A stretch of DNA of 64,000 nucleotides. It comes from Aurantiacibacter poecillastricola. GTDB lineage: Bacteria; Pseudomonadota; Alphaproteobacteria; Sphingomonadales; Sphingomonadaceae. The notes under the pieces were generated by a model. The model saw only the letters and a list, made by a program, of their open reading frames with translations. It ran no database searches and had not been told where the DNA came from. Numbering within the stretch: position 1 is the first letter of the stretch; the number at the start of each line of letters is the position of its first letter. Of this stretch, positions 56,602 to 64,000 are shown in pieces. The stretch lies in NCBI RefSeq assembly GCF_030730945.1, contig NZ_JAVAMS010000002.1:124001-188000 (forward strand), read 5' to 3'. Both the position numbers and the translations under genes were made by a program.

Positions 56602-57876
56602 ATGCAGTACCAGACGGGATTTCTCAACCATTTTGCCAGCGAGGCGGTGGCAGGCGCACTGCCCGAGGGGCGCAACAGCCCCCAGCGCCCGGCTTATGGC
56701 CTCTATGCCGAGCAATTCAGCACCACCGCCTTCACCGCGCCGCGCGTAGAAAACCGCCGCAGCTGGCTTTACCGCATTCGCCCGACTACCGCGCATGGCG
56801 CGTTCAAGCCCTATCGCGGAGCAGAGCGCTTCGCCGGGCCCGATGGCAACCACACCACGCCCAACCGCCTGCGCTGGGATCCTCTCGTCATGCCCGATAG
56901 CGACGTCGATTTCGTCGACGGCCTCGTGACCTATGGCGGCAATGGCAATCCCGAGAACGGCGGCATCGGCATCCACCTCTATGCCGCCAGCGCCAGCATG
57001 GATGCGCGCGCGTTCCAGAACAGCGATGGCGAGATGCTGATCGTGCCGCAGCAGGGCAGCTTGCGCATTGTCACCGAGCTTGGCCGCATGGACGCAGCGC
57101 CTGGCCATATCGCTCTCGTGCCAAAGGGCATGCGCTTCCGCGTCGAGCTGGACGAGCCTTCGCGCGGCTATATCTGCGAGAATTTCGGTGCGCCTTTCCG
57201 CTTGCCCGATCTCGGCCCCATCGGCGCAAACGGCCTTGCCAATCCGCGCGATTTCGAAGCGCCCGTCGCCTGGTTCGAGGACCGGGACGAGGACTTCGAG
57301 ATCGTGCAGAAGTTCAACGGCCGCCTGTGGACCACCACAATCGACCACTCGCCTTTCGATGTCGTCGCCTGGCATGGCAATTCCGCGCCCTGCCGCTATG
57401 ACCTCGCGCGTTTCAACACCATCGGCACGGTCAGCTTCGACCATCCCGACCCCTCCATCTTCACCGTGCTCACCAGTCCTTCCGACACGCCGGGCACGGC
57501 CAATTGCGACTTCGTGATCTTCCCCCCGCGCTGGATGGTGGGCGAAGACACGTTCCGCCCGCCCTGGTTCCATCGCAATGTGATGAGCGAGTTCATGGGG
57601 CTTATCCACGGCGTCTACGATGCCAAGGAAGGCGGCGGCTTCGCGCCCGGCGGGGCGAGCCTGCACAACCAGTTCAACGGCCACGGCCCCGATGCCGACA
57701 GCACGCGCAAGGCCATGGAAGCGGATCTGAAACCCGTGAAGATCGAGGACACGCTCGCCTTCATGTTCGAGAGCCGCGCCATAATCCAGACCACCGACTT
57801 CGCCATGAATGGCGGATTGCTGCAACCCGATTACGATGCCTGTTGGGAAGGCTTCGAGAAAGCGAAATTACCATGA
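56602..57876 (+). CDS. hmgA: Homogentisate 1,2-dioxygenase
   Basis: The protein has 424 residues, the usual length. It starts [21 protein letters not shown], has [20 protein letters not shown], and carries the iron-site region [16 protein letters not shown] with a His and Glu, then [12 protein letters not shown] with further His residues. It opens homogentisate to maleylacetoacetate in tyrosine and phenylalanine breakdown. The fahA start overlaps its stop. Confidence 0.95.
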   Translation: MQYQTGFLNHFASEAVAGALPEGRNSPQRPAYGLYAEQFSTTAFTAPRVENRRSWLYRIRPTTAHGAFKPYRGAERFAGPDGNHTTPNRLRWDPLVMPDSDVDFVDGLVTYGGNGNPENGGIGIHLYAASASMDARAFQNSDGEMLIVPQQGSLRIVTELGRMDAAPGHIALVPKGMRFRVELDEPSRGYICENFGAPFRLPDLGPIGANGLANPRDFEAPVAWFEDRDEDFEIVQKFNGRLWTTTIDHSPFDVVAWHGNSAPCRYDLARFNTIGTVSFDHPDPSIFTVLTSPSDTPGTANCDFVIFPPRWMVGEDTFRPPWFHRNVMSEFMGLIHGVYDAKEGGGFAPGGASLHNQFNGHGPDADSTRKAMEADLKPVKIEDTLAFMFESRAIIQTTDFAMNGGLLQPDYDACWEGFEKAKLP

Positions 57877-59174
57877 CCAAAGCCACCGATTTCACCCATG
57901 ACGCCGAGGCGATCAGCTGGGTCGAGAGTGCCAACGGGCACCCGCAATTTCCGGTCCAGAACCTGCCTCTGGGCGTATTCTCCGCCAACAATGGCGGCGA
58001 AGCGCGCGGCGGAATGGCCATCGGGGACATGATCCTCGATCTCAAGGAAATTGCCGGCCTGCTGGAGGGTGACGGCGCCAGTGCCGCGCGCATGGCGGGC
58101 GAACCGACCTTGAACGCCCTGCTCGACCAGGGGCCGGACCTGCTGACTGCGCTGCGCCAGGGCGTGTTCAAGCTGCTGACCGACAAGGACAAGAAGGACT
58201 ATGTCGAACCCGCGCTGCACGCCGCGGAAGACTGTCACCTGCACATGCCAGTGACGGTGGGCGACTACACCGATTTCTACACCGGCATTCACCACGCCAC
58301 CAATATCGGCAGCCTGTTCCGCCCGGACAATCCGCTGCTGCCCAACTACAAGTACGTGCCCATCGGCTATCACGGCCGCTCGTCCTCGATCCGCCTCTCG
58401 GGCGCCGAGGTAAAGCGTCCAAGCGGGCAGAAGAAGCCCGCCGAGGAAGGCGGCAAGCCCGGCTTCGGCCCGAGCGAGCGTCTGGATTACGAGCTGGAGA
58501 TGGGCATCTGGATCGGTGAGGGCAACGCGCTGGGCGAGCCCATCCCCATCGGCGAGGCGGAGCGGCACATTGCCGGGATTTCGATCCTCAACGACTGGTC
58601 TGCGCGCGATATCCAGGCATGGGAATACCAGCCCCTTGGCCCGTTCCTTGCCAAGAACTTCCACTCCACTATCTCGCCCTGGATCGTGACGATGGATGCG
58701 CTTGCGCCCTTCCGCGCAGCGCAGCCGGCGCGGCCCGACGGCGATCCCGCGCCGCTCGACTATCTCTTCGACGAGGAGGATCAGGAGAACGGCGCCTTCG
58801 GCATCGTGATGGATGTCTATATCGCCACCAAGCAGATGCGCGAGAACGGTGACGAGCCGCACCGCCTCAGCACCGGCCCGATGACGGCGATGTACTGGAC
58901 CGCGGCGCAGCTTGTCGCGCACCATTCGGTAGGCGGCTGCAACCTTCGCAGCGGGGACCTGCTGGGCACCGGCACGCTCACAAGTGGCGAGGAGGGCGGC
59001 GAGGGCAGCCTCATCGAACTCACCGAAGGCGGCAAGTCGCCCCTGACCCTGCCCAATGGCGAAACCCGCACTTTTCTGGAGGACGGGGACGAAGTCATCA
59101 TGACGGCGCGGGCCCAAAAGGACGGCTTTGCCAGCATCGGGCTGGGCGAATGTCGCGCGGTGATCGTAGGCTGA
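57873..59174 (+). CDS. fahA: Fumarylacetoacetase
   Basis: The protein has 433 residues from the ATG overlapping the hmgA stop (ATGA). Conserved FAH landmarks are [20 protein letters not shown] with the catalytic His, [27 protein letters not shown] with metal-binding Glu residues, [20 protein letters not shown], and [15 protein letters not shown]. It cleaves fumarylacetoacetate to fumarate and acetoacetate. Confidence 0.95.
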   Translation: MTKATDFTHDAEAISWVESANGHPQFPVQNLPLGVFSANNGGEARGGMAIGDMILDLKEIAGLLEGDGASAARMAGEPTLNALLDQGPDLLTALRQGVFKLLTDKDKKDYVEPALHAAEDCHLHMPVTVGDYTDFYTGIHHATNIGSLFRPDNPLLPNYKYVPIGYHGRSSSIRLSGAEVKRPSGQKKPAEEGGKPGFGPSERLDYELEMGIWIGEGNALGEPIPIGEAERHIAGISILNDWSARDIQAWEYQPLGPFLAKNFHSTISPWIVTMDALAPFRAAQPARPDGDPAPLDYLFDEEDQENGAFGIVMDVYIATKQMRENGDEPHRLSTGPMTAMYWTAAQLVAHHSVGGCNLRSGDLLGTGTLTSGEEGGEGSLIELTEGGKSPLTLPNGETRTFLEDGDEVIMTARAQKDGFASIGLGECRAVIVG

Positions 59175-59182
59175 GCCTGAAC

Positions 59183-59211
59183 GGGGGAGAGACCGCCCTG
59201 GTCGCTCCCCC
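59183..59211 (+). terminator. Hairpin after fahA, possible terminator
   Basis: GGGGGAG pairs with CTCCCCC, then after one mismatch GACC pairs with GGTC around a GCCCT loop. There is no T-tract after it, so termination is likely but weak or factor-dependent. Confidence 0.5.
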
Positions 59212-59301
59212 CCGCCAGCCTGTACCGGGAACCCACGGCACTAGGGGAAACTTGTTGCTCGACTCCGCGATCCTATCTTCGGGATCAAAGGAGATCGCAA
59301 C

Positions 59302-59997
59302 ATGATCGAAGTTCGCAAGTTCGAAACTCTGGGCAAGGCCAATCACGGCTGGCTCGACGCCAATTTCCATTTCTCCTTCGCGCAGTATTTTGACCAGCGC
59401 CGGATGCAGTGGGGCAAGCTGCGCGTCTGGAACGACGATATCATCGCGCCGCGCTCGGGCTTCCCGCCGCATGGGCACGAGAACATGGAAATCATCACCT
59501 ACGTCCGCAAAGGCGCGATCACGCACAAGGACAGCCTCGGCAATGAAGGCCGCACCGAAGCGGGCGACGTGCAGGTGATGAGCGCGGGCACCGGCATCCA
59601 GCATGCGGAGTACAATGTGGATGACGAGGAGACGCACTCCTTCCAGCTGTGGATCATGCCCGACCGCCAGGGCCATGCACCGAGCTGGGGCACCAAGACC
59701 TTCCCCAAGGATGCGCGCTCGGGCCGGTTCGACGTGCTCGCCAGCGGCCGTGAAGGCGACGAGGGCGCGCTCACCATCCACGCCGATGCGCGCGTTCTGG
59801 GCGCGACCATCGCTGCGGGTGAGACGGCGACCTACGACCTCGGCGGGCGCAAGGGATACCTCGTTCCGGCCACTGGCAAGCTCGAGATCGATGGCAAGGT
59901 GGCCGAAGCGCGCGACGGGGTGGCGATTGCCGATCTCGATACGCTGACCGTCAAGGCGCTGGAGGACAGCGAGGTCGTGCTGGTGGATACCGCGTAA
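59302..59997 (+). CDS. Pirin family protein
   Basis: The protein has 231 residues and a bicupin fold. The metal site is in FPPHGHENMEIITYV, with further ligands in SAGTGIQHAEYN, as in quercetinase-like pirins. Pirins bind iron and some degrade flavonols; others act in redox regulation. A strong AAAGGAG site precedes the ATG. It is not part of the homogentisate operon, given the hairpin and gap before it. Confidence 0.9.
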   Translation: MIEVRKFETLGKANHGWLDANFHFSFAQYFDQRRMQWGKLRVWNDDIIAPRSGFPPHGHENMEIITYVRKGAITHKDSLGNEGRTEAGDVQVMSAGTGIQHAEYNVDDEETHSFQLWIMPDRQGHAPSWGTKTFPKDARSGRFDVLASGREGDEGALTIHADARVLGATIAAGETATYDLGGRKGYLVPATGKLEIDGKVAEARDGVAIADLDTLTVKALEDSEVVLVDTA

Positions 59998-60004
59998 AGC
60001 AAAA

Positions 60005-60139
60005 CCCTCCCCGAGCCGCAGGCATGGGGAGGGGGACCGTTCGCGCAGCGAGTGGTGGAGGGGCTTTGTGCTATCTGCCCCTCCGTCATGCCACCTGCGG
60101 TGACGTGCCACCTCCCCATCGCTGCGCGACAGGGAGGAC
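60005..60139. repeat. Nested inverted-repeat intergenic element
   Basis: Three inverted pairs are nested or adjacent. CCCTCCCC/GGGGAGGG (60005-60012/60026-60033) lies just after the pirin stop. TCGCGCAGCGA/TCGCTGCGCGA (60041-60051/60119-60129) is an 11-bp perfect pair. GGAGGGGC/GCCCCTCC (60057-60064/60077-60084) lies inside it. The pattern fits a dispersed, non-coding palindromic element and may also end transcription from both sides. Confidence 0.6.
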
Positions 60140-60145
60140 TTCTTA

Positions 60146-61353
60146 CTATTCGTGCCTTAGCGCGTCGATCGGGTCGAGGCGGCTGGCGCGGTGGGCGGGG
60201 TAGTAGCCGAAGACGATCCCCATCACCGCGCTGAACACGAAGCTGAGGATGTTTACCGTCGGGTTGAAGATGAAAGGCAGGTCGATCGCGCCTGCCAGCA
60301 GCACCGACAGGCCCAGCGCCAGCAGGATGCCGATCAGCCCGCCGAAGCAGCACAGCACCACGGCCTCGGTCAGGAATTGCAGGCGCACTTCCCGGGCCAG
60401 TGCCCCGATGGCGAGGCGGATGCCGATCTCGCGCGTCCGCTCAGTTACCGAGACGAGCATGATGTTCATGATGCCGATGCCTCCCACCAGCAGGCTGATG
60501 GCGGCAATCACGGTGACGACCAGCGTCATCGTGCCGGTGATGGTGTTGACGGTTTCGTTGATCTCGGCGGTGTCGACGATGTTGAAATCGTTGTCCTCGC
60601 CATCCTGGATCACGCGCCGTTCGCGCAGCAGGTCTATCAGCTGCTGCTGGATCACCGCGGTCTCGTAGGCCGGATCGTATTTGACGATGAAGAACTGCAC
60701 ATTGTCGGCATTGCCGATGAAGCGCCGTTGCACCGTCTTCAGGGGCATGAAGATCACGTCGTTCGCATCCCCTCCGCCTACCGAGTTGGCGCGCTCGTCG
60801 ATAACGCCCACCACCTGGCACGAGACGTTGCCGACGCGCATCTGCTCCCCGATTACCTCGTCGGCTACGAAGATTTCCTCGACGATCTTGGGGCCGACGA
60901 TGCATACGCTTTCGCCGCGGGCCTCCTCTTCCTGATTGAAGCCGCGGCCCTCGATCACGTCGATGGACTGGGTGGCGAAGAACTCGCTATCGGCGCCCTC
61001 CACACTGGTGGCCCAGTCCTGCCCGTTGTGAAATGCCGTTGCGTTGGTGCTGACCGATCCCGCCGTGCCCTCGACACCGGCGATCTGGTTCTCCACCGCG
61101 CGGATATCTGCATCGTCGAAGGGTGCGGGGGCAATATTGGGGTCGGATTGCTGGGGGAAGACGATGAACACGTCGGAGCCAAGGCCGGACACTTCTTCCT
61201 GCACGTCTGCAGTCAGGCCCTGACCGAGAGTCACCATGGTGATGACCGCGGCGACACCGATGATGATGCCTAGCGTGGTGAGGAAGCTGCGAAGCAGGTG
61301 CCGCCGGATCTCGCGCAAGGCGAGAAGGAAGGTCGCGCCGATCATGCCCAGCA

Positions 61354-61354
<1 letters not shown>
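60146..61354 (-). CDS. MacB-type ABC exporter permease
   Basis: The protein has 402 residues. The N-terminal helix begins ALREIRRHLLRSFLTTLGIIIGVAAVI, followed by a large periplasmic domain and three C-terminal helices with GGIGIMNIMLVSVTERTREIGIRLAIGA, the MacB-FtsX hallmark. It works with the separate ATPase upstream and the MacA-like adaptor. Its ATG shares a base with the ATPase stop (TGATG). Confidence 0.92.
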
Positions 61355-62078
<724 letters not shown>

Positions 62079-62082
<4 letters not shown>

Positions 62083-63377
62083 TGCTGCGCGGCCCTGATG
62101 CCGGTTACGACCTCCATGCCCGGTTCGAGCTCGTCCGATGTCACGACGGTAAGCCGCCCGTCGGTCTGGCCGGTAACGACCTCGATCGCACGCAGGGTGC
62201 CATCTTCCTCCACCACATGCACGGTCTGGCGGCTGCCAACGCCGATTCTGGCATTGTCCTCACCTTCTAGGCCGAATTCCTGCGGTCCGAAGATGCCGCC
62301 TTCCTCTTCCTTCTCTTCGGGATCGAAGCGGAGTGCGCCGTTGGGCACCAGCATGGAAATGCCGGTGCTGGTGGTGGCGATGGTGGCGGTGGCGGTCATG
62401 CCCGGACGCAGCAGTCCTTCCTCGTTGGCGACGAGCAGCCGTGCTTCATAGCTGACGACCTGCTGGCCCTGCTGTTGCTGCTGGTCCGTCAGGGCGATGT
62501 TGTTGGAGGCAAGATCAACTCGCTCCACCACGGCGGGGAAGCGGCGACCGGGATAGGCGTCCACGGTGAAGGTGGCGTCCTGTCCCGGCTGCACCTGTCC
62601 CACGTCGGCCTCGTCGATGGAGACGCGCAGCTGCATGGTGCCAAGGTCCTCCGCCAGCACGAACAGCGTAGGCGTGTTGAAGCTGGCGGCGACCGTCTGC
62701 CCCGGCTCCACCTGCCGCGCGAGGACGACGCCGGAGACGGGCGAGCGGATGACGGCCCGGTCGCGATTGGTCTGCGCGCTGGAAAGCTGTGCCTGCGCGC
62801 TCGAGACATTGGCACGGGCGCTGGCGACGGCGGCCTGGCCCCGGCGCACGGCGGCCTCGGCCTGCTCCATCTCCGCCTGGCTGGGCACGCGCCCGTCGGA
62901 CAGGCGGCGCACTTCGCGCAGGCGTTCGAGCTGGGCGGTATCGGCCTGCAAGGTGGCCTCCGCCTGCGCCACGGCGGCGCGGGCGGCGTTGCGATTGGCC
63001 TCGCCCTGCTGGATCTGGTCCTGGATGACGTCGGTGTTGATGCGGGCGAGCACCTGGCCGCGCGATACGATATCGTTCACGTCCACCAGAACGTCGTCGA
63101 TCCGGCCCGAGACTTCCGAGCCCACTTCCACCTGGTTGGTCGGGCGCAGGTTGCCCGTGGCGGTTACCGTAAGGTCGAGCGAGCGTTCCTCTACCCCGAC
63201 CGTGATGTAGTCGGGCGCCTCCTCCCCGCCGGAGAAGACTGTCGCGAGGAGGATCAGGGCGAGCACGATCGCGCCCAGCACCCAGACCCAGCGCTTCTTG
63301 TACCAGGGCCGGGGCTTCCCGGTGTCGAGATAGGTGCCGATATCCTCGTCGCTTGCGGGGGTGTCCATCTTGCTCAT
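62079..63377 (-). CDS. MacA-like periplasmic adaptor (membrane fusion protein)
   Basis: The protein has 432 residues. One N-terminal membrane helix (WVWVLGAIVLALILLATVF) is followed by TGNLRPTNQVEVGSEVSGR, a long coiled hairpin at about residues 100-200, and IRSPVSGVVLARQVEPGQTV. The C-terminal part has the MFP beta-barrel and membrane-proximal domains. It joins the ABC pump to the outer-membrane factor at 63374. Overlaps on both sides support one operon. Confidence 0.93.
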
Positions 63378-64000
63378 TCGGCGGTCCTGTCAATTTCGGC
63401 GAGCGGCTCTGCAGCGGCTACCGGCGGGAGGTCGTAGTCGGAAATGCTCCATCCGCCGCCCAGCGCCTGAGTCAGGCGGACGAAGGCGCTGGCCCTGTCA
63501 GCCTGGGCGGTGACGAGTTGGTTGCGCGCCGAGAGCAGCTGGTTTTCGGCGGTCAGCAGGGTGCGGAAATCGGTGAGGCCCGCCTGGTACTGGCTGCGCG
63601 CGAGAAGGGCGGAATTGCTTGCTGCGTCGAGCGCTTCCTCGGTGATCACCACACGCTCGCTGGCCGTGCGCTGGTCGACGGCGGCGGTTTCCACATCCTC
63701 CAGCGCGTTGAGGATCGATTGCTCCCACGCGGCCAGCGAAGCATCTGCACCGGCTTCGGCTATGTCCACCTGCGCGGCGGTGCGCCCGCCATCGAAGATG
63801 AGCTGGCTGACCCCTGCGAAAAGCCCGCCCGTCACAAGATCGAACAGATTGCCCGCCGTGTCGGGACCGGTGCCGATATTCCCGGTAAGGCGCACCAGCG
63901 GCAGCAATTGCGCGCGCGCCACGCCAATGCGCGCGGTGCTGGAGACGAGGTTGAACTCCGCCGCGCGCACGTCCGGCCGGCGGCGCAGCACTTCGGCGGG
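63374..64000 (-). CDS. Outer-membrane efflux protein, N-terminus outside window
   Basis: The last 208 residues are visible. PAEVLRRRPDVRAAEFNL is the typical start of the second outer-membrane-efflux repeat, and LIFDGGRTAAQVDIAEA the second hallmark. A coiled region and YQAGLTDFRTLLTAENQLL follow. It supplies the outer-membrane channel for the MacAB-like pump coded downstream. The start, signal peptide and first repeat lie beyond the window. Confidence 0.92.
   Translation of the reverse strand, partial: PAEVLRRRPDVRAAEFNLVSSTARIGVARAQLLPLVRLTGNIGTGPDTAGNLFDLVTGGLFAGVSQLIFDGGRTAAQVDIAEAGADASLAAWEQSILNALEDVETAAVDQRTASERVVITEEALDAASNSALLARSQYQAGLTDFRTLLTAENQLLSARNQLVTAQADRASAFVRLTQALGGGWSISDYDLPPVAAAEPLAEIDRTAE

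Overview
The window is GC-rich (roughly mid-60s percent by eye), with tightly packed genes that mostly overlap at ATGA or GTGA junctions. It carries an UrcA-family protein, an FnrL-type regulator, a complete cbb3 oxidase operon, a CheB/CheR/PAS/HWE kinase, LigAB and a homogentisate pathway. Together these point to an aerobic alphaproteobacterium of the Sphingomonadales, most like an Erythrobacteraceae-type chromosome. No tRNA, rRNA, CRISPR array, insertion sequence or phage gene was seen. Assignments come from reading motifs by eye; no database search was run.

Layout. 1-8040: a 5' fragment of an APH-like phosphotransferase divergent from a probable operon (tandem-domain TetR regulator, tyrosine phosphatase, MDR oxidoreductase, nitronate monooxygenase-like enzyme, hotdog protein, crotonase, MFS permease), which looks like acyl-CoA-linked catabolism. 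8205-12988: the most unusual segment. An 84-residue small protein is coupled to a single-chain YcaO-TfuA fusion, with a convergent SARP/BTAD-type regulator whose 3' end overlaps it, three tandem hairpins, and an UrcA protein. This looks like a minimal, undescribed RiPP (possibly thioamide) locus. 13506-30721: a surface-glycan locus. A nine-gene minus-strand operon encodes inositol-1-phosphate synthase, a CTP:inositol-1-phosphate cytidylyltransferase, two glycosyltransferases, KpsE/KpsM/KpsT-like exporter parts, a methyltransferase and an outer-membrane OPX lipoprotein. Beside it lie another glycosyltransferase and two CDP-alcohol phosphotransferases, and at each flank sits an RTX protein; the two RTX proteins share the same C-terminal module. 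The inference is an exported glycan or glycolipid carrying inositol phosphate.

30847-36740: a chemotaxis-like CheB-CheR-PAS-HWE kinase with a stand-alone receiver, and a type B carboxylesterase. 36848-43465: a TetR-controlled tripartite RND efflux operon. 43529-54440: microaerobic respiration, with an Fnr-type regulator, OmpW, ccoNOQP, ccoGHIS, a small unknown gene and an oxygen-independent coproporphyrinogen oxidase. FNR-box-like sites lie before ccoN and hemN and between ompW and ccoN. 54527-59997: aromatic ring cleavage (ligAB) with the homogentisate branch of tyrosine catabolism (maiA, hmgA, fahA) and a pirin. 60146-64000: a MacAB-type ABC exporter with an outer-membrane factor cut by the window edge.
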